Shown: positions 1 through 8,382, counted from the stretch's first letter. The stretch is 31,566 bases of DNA from an uncultured Bacteroidales bacterium (GCA_902768605.1 CACXLY010000017.1:1-31566); one strand, 5' to 3'. The notes: a model not told the origin generated them from the sequence alone. Program-made: numbers and translations.

Positions 1-136
1 CGAGACTTTTGACAAGCCTCCATGAGCTGCTATTCGTCAGAAAGACCGATGGAAAAGGGCATAAAAGGAAGAGAGAGAAATATTCCCCGGACAGCAATAG
101 CTTTTTATTGCCAAAGCTAACGCTTCGTGAGGGATA
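1..136. other. Gene-free left edge
   Basis: No credible gene is seen here. The first ten bases (CGAGACTTTT) resemble part of the 66-bp repeat unit found at 23271-23534, so the window may begin at the edge of another such array. A small hairpin with 7-bp arms (TAGCTTT 98-104 and AAAGCTA 113-119) lies just before the 22-bp array. Confidence 0.4.
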
Positions 137-261
137 GGCTTTTCCTTGCTGTGGCGTCGGCTTTTCCTTGCTGTGGCGTTGGTTTTTCCTTGCTGTGGGA
201 TAGGCTTTTCCTTGCTGTGGCGTTGGCTTTTCCTTGCTGTGGCATTTGTTTTTCCCTCGTG
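137..261. repeat. 22-bp tandem array, about 5.5 copies
   Basis: Five consecutive 22-bp units start at 137, 159, 181, 203 and 225, followed by a decayed partial unit. The invariant core is TTTTCCTTGCTGTGG, followed by a variable CGTC, CGTT, GATA or CATT. Because 22 is not a multiple of 3, the short ORF crossing it is a by-product. The same core recurs in reverse complement at 13284-13393 and in the same orientation at 23271-23600. Confidence 0.9.
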
Positions 262-410
262 ATTATTAAAACACCGCGACCTGTTTCCATGCCTTCGGCG
301 ACCTGTCGGCAGGGGGATTCTTTGCGGTGAAAGTCGCTGTGGTCTCAGCGCCGGTTATGGTTTTGATTTTGAGTAAAATGCTGCTTCTTATGAAGAAAAA
401 CTGCTTTGGC

Positions 411-442
411 TTTGGGCATTTCGCTTTTTTTGTGTACCTTTG
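411..442 (+). promoter_or_regulatory. Bacteroidota promoter for the GH92 gene
   Basis: A -33 TTTG (411-414) and a -7 TACCTTTG (435-442) are separated by 20 bp, matching the Bacteroidota primary sigma consensus. The start codon at 474 lies about 30 bases downstream. The promoter lies inside the longer 5' ORF that opens at 327, which rules out that upstream start. Confidence 0.75.
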
Positions 443-473
443 TGGCAAAATTTCAACTATAACAATTGATACA

Positions 474-2639
474 ATGAAAAGTAAACTCTTTCTCGTCGGC
501 TTGTTGTTTGCTGTTGCGGCACAGGCCGAAAACCTTGCGCAGTATGTTAATCCCGTTATCGGCACGGGTGACCACGGCCATGTCTTCTTGGGCGCGAGCG
601 TGCCGTTTGGTATGGTGAATGCCGGCCCCAATCAGATTGAGATGGGCTGGGACTGGTGCTCCGGCTATCACGAAAGTGGCAAGAAAATCATCGGCTTTGC
701 CCAGATGCACTTGAGCGGCACGGGTTGCGGCGACTTGGGCGACATCGGCCTGATGCCTGCTTACGGCGACCTGGAGCTCTCCCGAGAGGGGCTTGCCAGC
801 GAGTACAGTCATGACTCGGAGATTGCTGTGCCTGGCTATTACCGTGTCATACTGGACCGTTTCGGCATCCAGGCTGAGATGACGGCTACGGAGCGCACTG
901 CCCTCTATCGCTTCACTTTCCCGCGTGGCAGCAACAATGCCCGCATCATCATCGACCTCGAGAATACCATCGGCGACGAAGCCCGCGATACGCGCGTCGT
1001 GCCTCTCGACGAATACACTTTGGTGGGTTATCGGCGCAGTCACGGCTGGGCAAACGACCAGTGGCTCTACTTCTGCATGAAGTTTAACAAGCCGATGCAT
1101 TACTGGCTGAGTGACGGACCGGATGCGAAGTATGGGCAAGCCACGTTCGAGGTTGACCCCGACGACCAGGTGATGGTCAAGGTGGCCCTCTCGCCCACGA
1201 GCGAGGCGAACGCGATGCTCAACATGAAGGCTGAGCAGCCCGGTGGCTTCGACTTCGAGGCCGTCGCCAATGCCGCCTCCGAGGCTTGGAACAAGGAACT
1301 CTCACGCATCAAGGCGACGTTCCGCACCGAACGTGAGCGCACCATCTTCTATACAGCAATGTTCCACTACATGGTCGACCCGCAACTGTGGTGCGACGTG
1401 ACGGGTGACTACATGGGTGCTGACTTCAAGGTGCACCGCGGCGCCGACTACAACACGCTCACGACGTGGAGCCTCTGGGACACCTACCGTGCCGCTCATC
1501 CCCTCGCCACCATCATCATGCCCGACCGTATGCGAGACTACGCCAAGACGATGCTTGCCATCTATCGCGAATGGGGCGAGCTGCCGGTGTGGCATCTGGT
1601 CAGCAACGACACCTACTGCATGGTGGGCGAGCCCGCCGTGCCCGTGCTGGCCGACATCATTCTGAAGGGCGAGGCTCAGGATATCGATATCGATGAGGCT
1701 TACGAAGCCGTCTGTGCGAGCATGCTTCCTACGGAATACGCCAAGGTGCGCCGTGTGCCTCTGCGCGGCAAGGACTACCTGGCAGAGCTCGGTTACCTGC
1801 CCTACGACGGTCGCGAAGGTGAAGTCGTCGGCAAGAGCATGGAGTATTTCATCGCCGCATGGGCAGCAGCGCAACTCGCAGGCAGACTCGGCCACAAGGA
1901 GGACAGCGTCCGCTTCTACGACATCAGCATGAACTACAAGAAGCTTTACGATCGCCGCGTCAACGTGATGCGTGCCCTCGACATGAAGGGCGAGTTCCGT
2001 CCCCTGCCTCCAAACTTCAACCCCAATCAGCAGACACGCGACTACACGGAGGGCAACCCCTGGCAGTACACCTTCCTCGTGCCTCACGACGTGAAGGGAC
2101 TTGCTGAGGTGATGGGCGGCGACAAGGCGCTCGACCAGCGCCTCGACGACCTGCTGTCCGCCAGCAGCGACTTGGGCGAGGGCGCGGCTCCCGACATCTC
2201 CGGCCTTATCGGACAATACGCACACGGAAACGAGCCCAGCCATCACATCCTCTATATGTATAACTACGTGGGTCAGCCCCGCAAGGCGCAGAAGCGCATA
2301 CGTCAGGTGATGGACGAGCTCTACGATGACAAGCCAGCCGGCGTCTGCGGAAATGAGGACGCGGGTCAGATGTCAGCGTGGTACATCATGTCAGCCCTCG
2401 GCTTCTATCAAGTAGAACCATGTGGCGGTGTTTACCAATTGGGATCGCCCATCGTCGAGGAGGCAGTCATCCCCGTTCGCGATGGCAAGACCTTTACCAT
2501 CCGCACACACGACGGCAGCGATAAGGCTATCTACGTCAAGAAATACGTATTGAACGGCAAACCCCTCAAGGGCACGACCATCACCCATGAGGAAATCATG
2601 GCCGGCGGCACGCTCGACGTCTATATGACTGCCAAGTGA
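474..2639 (+). CDS. GH92 family alpha-mannosidase, secreted
   Basis: This encodes a 721-aa exo-acting alpha-mannosidase of family GH92, calcium-dependent inverting enzymes that remove alpha-linked mannose from N-glycans or yeast mannan. The reading frame opens at 327, but the ATG at 474 is preferred because it begins a clear signal peptide (MKSKLFLVGLLFAVAAQAEN) and follows the promoter at 411-442. The N-terminal beta-sandwich region starts with NPVIGTGDHGHVFLGASVPF. The (alpha/alpha)6 barrel carries the family hallmark NEDAGQMSAWYIMSALGFY from Asn627. The length fits the family (about 720-760 aa). GH125 follows after 80 bp on the same strand, suggesting joint action on a branched mannan or high-mannose glycan. 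Linkage specificity cannot be read from sequence alone. Confidence 0.95.
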   Translation: MKSKLFLVGLLFAVAAQAENLAQYVNPVIGTGDHGHVFLGASVPFGMVNAGPNQIEMGWDWCSGYHESGKKIIGFAQMHLSGTGCGDLGDIGLMPAYGDLELSREGLASEYSHDSEIAVPGYYRVILDRFGIQAEMTATERTALYRFTFPRGSNNARIIIDLENTIGDEARDTRVVPLDEYTLVGYRRSHGWANDQWLYFCMKFNKPMHYWLSDGPDAKYGQATFEVDPDDQVMVKVALSPTSEANAMLNMKAEQPGGFDFEAVANAASEAWNKELSRIKATFRTERERTIFYTAMFHYMVDPQLWCDVTGDYMGADFKVHRGADYNTLTTWSLWDTYRAAHPLATIIMPDRMRDYAKTMLAIYREWGELPVWHLVSNDTYCMVGEPAVPVLADIILKGEAQDIDIDEAYEAVCASMLPTEYAKVRRVPLRGKDYLAELGYLPYDGREGEVVGKSMEYFIAAWAAAQLAGRLGHKEDSVRFYDISMNYKKLYDRRVNVMRALDMKGEFRPLPPNFNPNQQTRDYTEGNPWQYTFLVPHDVKGLAEVMGGDKALDQRLDDLLSASSDLGEGAAPDISGLIGQYAHGNEPSHHILYMYNYVGQPRKAQKRIRQVMDELYDDKPAGVCGNEDAGQMSAWYIMSALGFYQVEPCGGVYQLGSPIVEEAVIPVRDGKTFTIRTHDGSDKAIYVKKYVLNGKPLKGTTITHEEIMAGGTLDVYMTAK

Positions 2640-2662
2640 CGCTAAGGCTTCACAGCAATCAT

Positions 2663-2694
2663 CGTCATGACGTCATGACGTAATAACGCAGTAA
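2663..2694. repeat. 8-bp tandem repeat (CGTCATGA), 4 units
   Basis: Units CGTCATGA, CGTCATGA, CGTAATAA and CGCAGTAA run head to tail in the spacer between the GH92 and GH125 genes. The same 8-bp family recurs at 13823-13854. Confidence 0.75.
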
Positions 2695-2719
2695 CGACAA
2701 CAATAAAAACGACAATACA

Positions 2720-4150
2720 ATGAAAAGAATCATGTTAGCCCTGCTGGTGAGCGCGCCGATGTACGCTTTCAGCAATACGAACTTCACCTATCCCGAGCCT
2801 GCCAAGAAGCAGCAAGTGGCCGTACAGAGCACCATTAAGGACCTGCGCCCCGAGCCCGAGAAGCGCCTCTTCCGTAGTGAAGCCATCGAGAAGCAGATAC
2901 TTGACCTCAAGCAGAAGCTCACGGCAATCGACCCCAAGCTATACTGGATGTTCGTCAATTGCTTCCCCAACACGCTCGACACGACCGTATGGTACAGCAA
3001 CGAGAGTGGCGACGACGACACCTTCGTCATAACAGGCGACATCGAGGCCATGTGGTTGCGCGACAGCGCCGCACAGGTGTGGCCGTATTTGCGATATGTG
3101 AACCAGGACGAGCCCTTGCGTCACCTCATCCGCGGCGTCATCCGCCGTCAGTTTGCCTGTATCCTCATCGACCCGTATGCCAACGCTTTCAACATCAAAC
3201 CCAAGGATGGCGAATGGCAAAAGGACGAGACGGACATGAAGCTCGAACTGCATGAGCGCAAGTACGAGATTGATTCCCTCTGCTATCCCCTGCGCTTGGC
3301 TTATGCTTACTGGCAGAAGACGGGCGACAACAGCATCTTTGACGAGACATGGCTCAAAGTGGTGCGCGCCACGTTGGATGTCTTCAGAGACCAGCAGAAT
3401 TGGAATGGCTACAAGACGAACTACCACTTCCGTCGTAACACGCGTGCCTATCACGACACACGAAGCAACGCGGGCTATGGCCATCCGGGTAAGGCGTGCG
3501 GACTCATCGCCAGCGCATTCCGTCCCAGCGACGACAGCACCATCTTCCCCTACCTTGTGCCTTCTAACTTCTTCGCCGTGAGTGTGCTCCGCAAAGCCGC
3601 CACCATCCTCCGCACCGTGAATAAGGAGAAAGTCCTTGCCGGCGAGTGCGAGCAGATGGCGAGCCAGGTGGAGGCAGCCCTGAAGGAATACGCCGTGGTG
3701 GAGCACCCGAAGTATGGTCCCATCTACGCCTTCGAGGTGGACGGCTTCGGCAGTTACCTCCTGATGGACGACAGCAACGCACCCAGCCTGCTCTGCTTGC
3801 CTTACCTGACCGACGTCGATATCGACGACCCAATCTATCAGAACACACGCCGCTTCGTTTGGAGCGAGGACAATCCCTACTTCTTTAAGGGCAAGGCCGG
3901 CGAAGGCATCGGTGGCCCTCACTGCGGCCTCGACAAGCCCTGGCCCATGTCGCTCGTGATGAAGGCTTTTACCACCAATGACCGCAAGGAAAAGGAATGG
4001 TGCGTACAGGAGATTCTTAAGACAGACGGCGGCAAGGGCTTCATGCACGAGTCCTTCAACAAAGACGATGCGACGGACTTCACACGCAGTTGGTTTGCAT
4101 GGGCCAACACAATCTTTGGCGAACTCATTGTAGATATGTATGCAGAATAA
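2720..4150 (+). CDS. GH125 exo-alpha-1,6-mannosidase
   Basis: This encodes a 476-aa GH125 protein (formerly DUF1237), a metal-independent inverting exo-alpha-1,6-mannosidase with an (alpha/alpha)6 fold. A signal peptide is visible (MKRIMLALLVSAPMYAFSNT), so the enzyme is exported. Family-typical stretches are GDIEAMWLRDSAAQVWPYLR in the first third, RRNTRAYHDTRSNAGYGHPG in the middle, and FMHESFNKDDATDFTRSWFA near the end, where acidic residues of the active site lie. The length matches secreted Bacteroides homologues. It overlaps the next gene by 11 bases, indicating one transcript. In Bacteroidota, GH92 and GH125 often co-occur in mannan or N-glycan utilisation loci, but no SusC/SusD pair is present here. 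Confidence 0.95.
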   Translation: MKRIMLALLVSAPMYAFSNTNFTYPEPAKKQQVAVQSTIKDLRPEPEKRLFRSEAIEKQILDLKQKLTAIDPKLYWMFVNCFPNTLDTTVWYSNESGDDDTFVITGDIEAMWLRDSAAQVWPYLRYVNQDEPLRHLIRGVIRRQFACILIDPYANAFNIKPKDGEWQKDETDMKLELHERKYEIDSLCYPLRLAYAYWQKTGDNSIFDETWLKVVRATLDVFRDQQNWNGYKTNYHFRRNTRAYHDTRSNAGYGHPGKACGLIASAFRPSDDSTIFPYLVPSNFFAVSVLRKAATILRTVNKEKVLAGECEQMASQVEAALKEYAVVEHPKYGPIYAFEVDGFGSYLLMDDSNAPSLLCLPYLTDVDIDDPIYQNTRRFVWSEDNPYFFKGKAGEGIGGPHCGLDKPWPMSLVMKAFTTNDRKEKEWCVQEILKTDGGKGFMHESFNKDDATDFTRSWFAWANTIFGELIVDMYAE

Positions 4151-6701
4151 CAGCAGAAAGCTTTTGCGAGGAGCCCTCATAGCGGGGCTCTTTGCTTTTA
4201 TTGGAGCGCTGACGGCTTGCACAGACAGCCGCCGGCAAGAGGAGCAGGAAGCGCTCGACTTCCTGTATGCGGGGATGCCGCTGCCCGACAGCGTCGATTA
4301 CTCCCGCGCATTCTGGGAAGCGAACGTCAGGATGGCGGTCAAGGCGCGACATGAGATGCCTTGGGGCGAAAAGGTGCCCGGGCGCGAGTGGCGGCACTTC
4401 GTACTGCCTTTGCGCGTGAACAACGAGGACCTCGACTCGTTTCGCATCGCCTATTACGACGAGTTGAAAGCGCGCGTCGAGGGCAAGACGATGTACGCGG
4501 CCGTGCTGGAGGTGAACCACTGGTGCCATGAGCACGTCACCTATCAGCCCAGCGACAGCCGCACGTCATCGCCCATGAACACCGTTCGTTCAGCCATCGG
4601 GCGCTGTGGCGAAGAGAGTACCTTCACGGTCACTGCGCTTCGCACCGTCGGTATCCCGGCAAGGCAAGTCTATACGCCACGTTGGGCCCACACCGACGAC
4701 AACCATGCCTGGGTCGAGGCTTGGGTGGACGGCAAGTGGTACTTCCTTGGCGCCTGCGAACCCGAGCCGGTGCTGAACCTCGGGTGGTTCAACGAATCGG
4801 CCAGCCGAGGCATGCTGATGCACACGAAGGTCTTCGGGGATTACACTGGGCCTGAGGAAGTGGTGAACAAGACGGCGTGTTACACCGAGATAAACGTCAC
4901 GAAGAACTACGTGGATGTTGCTTCCGTCATCGTCACCGTGCTGAGTGGGGACAGCGTCCCCGTCGAGGGCGCGACGGTCGATTTCCGCCTTTACAACTAC
5001 GCCGAGCTCTACCCGATAGCGTCGAAGCAAAGCGATGCGAGGGGCAAGGCGTCGCTGACCTGCGGCAAGGGCGACCTCATCGTCTGGGCGAGCAAGGACG
5101 GCAAGTTCGACTTCAGGAAAGTAAGCGTGGGCAAGGACGCCCTGTTGACGCTGGTCCTCGATAAGGACAGCACCTACACCGCGTCGCTCGAGCTCGACCT
5201 CATGCCGCCTTTGGGGAAGTACAACAAACCCGAGGTGAGCGTCGAGGCCACCCGTGCCAACCGCAAACGCCTCTCCGAGGAGGACAGCATCCGCATCGCC
5301 TACATGAAGCAGGCCTTCTGTCAGGATGCCGAGCAGAACAGCCCGGAGGCGCTGGCGCGTGCCAACTGGCGGACCATCGAGACGTTCCGAAAGAATTGTG
5401 GCGACAAGAAGCTCGCCGCCGACATACTCAAGACGCTCTCCCGTAAGGACTATCGCGACGTCACGCTCGACGTGCTGATGGATGTGGCAGAACACGCAGC
5501 CCCATCCGGAGAGGAAGGGAGAGGGCCTTACGTCCTCGGGCCGCGCGTGGCCAACGAACGCCTGACGCCTTGCCGCGGAAAGCTCCGCGAGTACTTCAAA
5601 GGCATGACGGCCGAGGAGTTGAAACAGTGGGTGACGGACAGCATCACGGTGGACGACACGCGCAACCCGCAGCATCTCTGCATGAGCCCACTCGGCGTGC
5701 TGCGCCACCGGACGTGCGACGCCCACAGCCGCGACATCTTCTTCGTGGCAGCGGCACGCAGCATAGGCATCCCCGCACGCATTGACGAGGTGACGGGCAA
5801 GGTGGAGACCCTCTCTAACTCTCCCTTAAAGGGAGAGGACTCAAAACAGGAAGTCTCCCCTTTAAGGGGGGATTTAGAGGGGTCTTTACGCCTCACCTAC
5901 ACCGACCAGAAGGTCAAGGAGAACCCATCCTACTACTCGCACTTCGCCTTGTCGCGCATCGAGAACGGCCGTCCGCAGCTGCAGGAGTTCCCCGAGAACG
6001 CCACGTGGAAGGACACCTTTAAGGACGGCGTGAATGTCGATGCAGGTCAGTACATGCTGCTCAGCGGCACGCGTCTGGCCAACGGAGGCGTGTGGGCGAA
6101 TATGGTAATAAGTAGTCTCACCCCATCCCTCTCCAAGGGAGAAGGGGGAAAGAGCGCCGTTCGCCCCTCCTCTGGAGGGGACGGGGGAGGCCTCGGGCTT
6201 TGGTCTATGCCCCTCCATCTGCGTGCCGACGACGAGCACCTGCATGTCATCGGCAACTTCGACTGCGAGCAGTACTTCACGAACGTGAAGGGCGTGCATA
6301 AGAAAATACTTGACACGACTGGCCGCGGCTTTTACATGGTGGCCCTCATCCGCAGCAACCACGAGCCCAGCACGCATTTGCTGCACGACATGGAGGCAGC
6401 CAACATCCACATCTCGCAGTGGTCGCAGTGCTACCTTATGCTTTTCCCGAGCCAGGAAGAGTATGACAAGTTCGACCGCAAGGAGTTCGATGACCTGCCC
6501 AGCAACGTGCTCTTCGGCATCGCCGACCCGGAGACCGCCGCCTCCATGCACATCCCTGAGCTCACCCACGGCAGCGAGGAGCTGCCCATCCTCATGCTCT
6601 GCGACACGTTCAACCGCGTCGTCTGGTTCCGCCAGGGCTACAACATCGGCCTGGCCGACCAGCTGATGGACGCCCTGCGAAAGGTCATCCTGGGCGAGTA
6701 A
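4140..6701 (+). CDS. Transglutaminase-fold lipoprotein with two papain-like core motifs
   Basis: This 853-aa protein starts with a lipoprotein signal (lipobox LTAC, Cys27). A transglutaminase-like core spans roughly residues 125-215: Cys156 in GRCGEESTF and His189 in DDNHAWVEAW. The usual aspartate region reads FLGACEPEP, so the third catalytic residue is unclear. A second motif, RTCDAHSRDIFFVAAARSIG around Cys526, looks like another transglutaminase core. Between them is a stretch that looks like a beta-sandwich (about 250-350). Two palindromic repeats are translated in frame at about residues 556-582 and 660-684, and PSGEEGRG near residue 460 may be a decayed third. The start overlaps GH125. 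The family is known mainly as transglutaminase-domain proteins of unassigned substrate. A role in trimming glycopeptides released by the mannosidases is only inference. Confidence 0.8.
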   Translation: MQNNSRKLLRGALIAGLFAFIGALTACTDSRRQEEQEALDFLYAGMPLPDSVDYSRAFWEANVRMAVKARHEMPWGEKVPGREWRHFVLPLRVNNEDLDSFRIAYYDELKARVEGKTMYAAVLEVNHWCHEHVTYQPSDSRTSSPMNTVRSAIGRCGEESTFTVTALRTVGIPARQVYTPRWAHTDDNHAWVEAWVDGKWYFLGACEPEPVLNLGWFNESASRGMLMHTKVFGDYTGPEEVVNKTACYTEINVTKNYVDVASVIVTVLSGDSVPVEGATVDFRLYNYAELYPIASKQSDARGKASLTCGKGDLIVWASKDGKFDFRKVSVGKDALLTLVLDKDSTYTASLELDLMPPLGKYNKPEVSVEATRANRKRLSEEDSIRIAYMKQAFCQDAEQNSPEALARANWRTIETFRKNCGDKKLAADILKTLSRKDYRDVTLDVLMDVAEHAAPSGEEGRGPYVLGPRVANERLTPCRGKLREYFKGMTAEELKQWVTDSITVDDTRNPQHLCMSPLGVLRHRTCDAHSRDIFFVAAARSIGIPARIDEVTGKVETLSNSPLKGEDSKQEVSPLRGDLEGSLRLTYTDQKVKENPSYYSHFALSRIENGRPQLQEFPENATWKDTFKDGVNVDAGQYMLLSGTRLANGGVWANMVISSLTPSLSKGEGGKSAVRPSSGGDGGGLGLWSMPLHLRADDEHLHVIGNFDCEQYFTNVKGVHKKILDTTGRGFYMVALIRSNHEPSTHLLHDMEAANIHISQWSQCYLMLFPSQEEYDKFDRKEFDDLPSNVLFGIADPETAASMHIPELTHGSEELPILMLCDTFNRVVWFRQGYNIGLADQLMDALRKVILGE
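5806..5885. repeat. Palindromic element, copy A (in frame)
   Basis: An 80-bp element bounded by AGACC (5806-5810) and GGTCT (5881-5885) holds two internal palindromes: CTCCCTT-A-AAGGGAG (5821-5835) and CCCCTTTAAGGGG (from 5857). It is read in frame as NSPLKGEDSKQEVSPLRGDL in the transglutaminase-fold protein. Its right half matches copy B at 24158-24236 with a single mismatch over about 37 bases. Confidence 0.85.
6116..6193. repeat. Palindromic element, copy C (in frame)
   Basis: This is a diverged relative of copy A in the same gene. It contains TCCCT/AGGGA around 6126-6140 and a perfect 7-bp stem, CCCCTCC (6164-6170) with GGAGGGG (6174-6180). It is translated as SLTPSLSKGEGG followed by RPSSGGDGGGLG. 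The boundaries are approximate. Confidence 0.65.
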
Positions 6702-6719
6702 ACGTGTCGAAACGCTCAG

Positions 6720-6755
6720 CCTGACGTGTTGTCTCAGTCAACGTGACACGTCAGG
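6720..6755. repeat. Inverted repeat CTGACGTGT/ACACGTCAG
   Basis: Perfect 10-bp arms (6720-6729 and 6746-6755) flank a 16-base loop just after the stop of the transglutaminase-fold gene. The arms contain the ACGTGTC word that is also the core of the 22-bp array at 6833-6920. Confidence 0.75.
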
Positions 6756-6759
6756 TAGT

Positions 6760-6803
6760 TTGCAAGTTCATGTACATGCAATTGAATGTACATGAACTTG
6801 CAA
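6760..6803. terminator. 18-bp perfect hairpin in a convergent spacer
   Basis: Arms 6760-6777 and 6786-6803 are perfectly complementary over 18 bp with an 8-base loop (GCAATTGA). The left arm contains GCAAGTTCATGTACAT. It lies between two convergent genes (ends at 6701 and 6932), so a bidirectional terminator is plausible, although there is no clean T-tract. An alternative is a protein-binding palindrome. Confidence 0.6.
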
Positions 6804-6832
6804 TTGCATATTCATGTACTTTCAAACAATCC

Positions 6833-6920
6833 TACGTGTCAAGTGGAGCAAGATGACGTGTCAAGTGGAGCAATCCGACGTGTCAGGTGGAGCAATCCGA
6901 CGTGTCAGGTGGGGCGACTT
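6833..6920. repeat. 22-bp tandem array with ACGTGTC core, 4 copies
   Basis: Four units start at 6833, 6855, 6877 and 6899. The shared core is ACGTGTCARGTGGAGCAA, with the last unit diverging after GTGG. The sequence differs from the TTCCTTGCTGTGG arrays but the period is identical. It occupies the spacer between convergent genes. Confidence 0.9.
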
Positions 6921-6931
6921 GGGCTGTTGAG

Positions 6932-8347
6932 TCAGCTCTTCCTTAGTTCCCTCTTGTAGATGATGACGGCATAAACGAGGATGAGCAGCGTGCTGAGGGC
7001 GACGTAGAGCCAGGTCGGCCAAGCCTCGGGCATGAGCGTCATCAGCCAATAGAACAGGGCAGCGATGACGGTGTATGCTGCCAGCGAGCGGATCGGGTAG
7101 GGGATGGGGTAGTACTTCTGCCCGACGAAATAGCTCAGCAGCATCGGCACGCTGTAGCCCGCCACGCCGCCCCACGCGCAAGCCATGTAGCTGTAGCGCG
7201 GGATGCCCCATAAGTTGATGGCAAAGAGTACGATACAGCCGGCCAGGGAGAACAGGGCGCCGAAGTAGGTCTTATCCGTCAGCTTGTACCAGAAGGACAG
7301 ATTGAAGTAGATGCCCATCATGATTTCCGCAGCCATCACTATGGGCACGACGCGCAGGCCCTCCCAATAGTCAGCCCCGATCATGTAGCGGAGGACGGGC
7401 AGCCAACCCATCACGCAGAGGAACGCCAGCAGCGTGAAGATGACGAAGTACTTCATGCCCAGGGCGTAGTATTCGGTCTTGTCGGCATCCTTCGCCTTTG
7501 AAAAGACGATGGGCTCGTAGGCGTAGCGGAAGGCCTGAGTAATCAGAGCCATGATCATCGCTATTTTCACGCAGCTGCCATACACGCCGAGCTCGACGTT
7601 GGCCTGTGCCGCGTCGGGGTACACCTGCGGGAAGAGTATCTTGTCCGCCACCTGATTCAGGACGCCCACAATGCCCAGCAGCAGTATGGGCCACGAGTAG
7701 GAGAGCATCCGCCGAAGCAGTGCGGAGTCGAACTTCCAACGGATCTTCACCAGGTCCGGAATGAAGAAGAAGGTGACGAGACCCGTCGAGATGAGGTTGA
7801 TGAAGAATACGTAGAAGACGCTCGTCTTGCCGAGAACCACGAAGTAAAACAGGTTGAGGCCGATGTTGAGGAATATGAAGAGCATCTTCAGCGACATGAA
7901 GCGTATGGGGCGATGCTGGAAGCGGAGGAAGCTGAAGGGTAGCGCCTGCAACGCGTCGAGTGCCACCACCGTGGCCATCATCAGCAAGTACTCCGGGTGA
8001 GCTGTATAGCCGAGGCTGTCGGCGATAGGCGTGATGAATCCGAAGACAAGCACGAGGAAGAGCAACGCGAGGCTCGCCACCATCGTAAAGCCCGTGGAGA
8101 AGACCGTGTCGGGCGTCTCGCGCTCGTCGTTGGCGAAGCGGAACAGCGTCGTTTCCATGCCAAACGTCAATATCGTGAAAAACAAAGCCGTGTACGCGTA
8201 CATGTTCGTGCTCACGCCATAGTCGCCCGAGGCCTTCGGCATATAGTGGGTGTAGAGCGGCACGAGCAGGTAGTTGAGGAACCGACCTACGATGCTCGAC
8301 ATTCCGTATATAGCCGTGTCTTTTGCTAAGGATTTGAGGTTTGCCAT
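6932..8347 (-). CDS. Oligosaccharide/lipopolysaccharide flippase (MATE/Wzx-like)
   Basis: This 471-aa integral membrane protein has about 12-14 hydrophobic segments and belongs to the polysaccharide biosynthesis protein (MOP/Wzx-like) superfamily, which moves lipid-linked oligosaccharides across the inner membrane. The N-terminus (DTAIYGMSSIVGRFLNYLLV) is typical of the Bacteroidetes branch. Positive charges cluster at the C-terminus (IIYKRELRKS). No glycosyltransferase or polymerase genes flank it, so its substrate is not indicated. A -7-like box at 8383-8390 precedes the start, which is divergent from rhaD. Confidence 0.88.
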   Translation of the reverse strand: MANLKSLAKDTAIYGMSSIVGRFLNYLLVPLYTHYMPKASGDYGVSTNMYAYTALFFTILTFGMETTLFRFANDERETPDTVFSTGFTMVASLALLFLVLVFGFITPIADSLGYTAHPEYLLMMATVVALDALQALPFSFLRFQHRPIRFMSLKMLFIFLNIGLNLFYFVVLGKTSVFYVFFINLISTGLVTFFFIPDLVKIRWKFDSALLRRMLSYSWPILLLGIVGVLNQVADKILFPQVYPDAAQANVELGVYGSCVKIAMIMALITQAFRYAYEPIVFSKAKDADKTEYYALGMKYFVIFTLLAFLCVMGWLPVLRYMIGADYWEGLRVVPIVMAAEIMMGIYFNLSFWYKLTDKTYFGALFSLAGCIVLFAINLWGIPRYSYMACAWGGVAGYSVPMLLSYFVGQKYYPIPYPIRSLAAYTVIAALFYWLMTLMPEAWPTWLYVALSTLLILVYAVIIYKRELRKS

Positions 8348-8382
8348 CTTTGGTTAACAGTTATGGAGTCATTAGTTGCGTG

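Noticed and set aside
127..330. 67-codon ORF with repeated FLAVA and FPCCG peptides
   Set aside because: It is a translation of the 22-bp array, with peptide periodicity only from the DNA repeat and no promoter or start context.
327..473. Extended N-terminus of the GH92 protein from the ATG at 327
   Set aside because: The extension contains the promoter (411-442) and would precede the signal peptide, which starts at 474.
5528..5896. Antisense ORF giving DPSKSPLKGETSC
   Set aside because: Not a gene. It arises because the palindromic element reads alike on both strands, which is useful only as evidence for that element.
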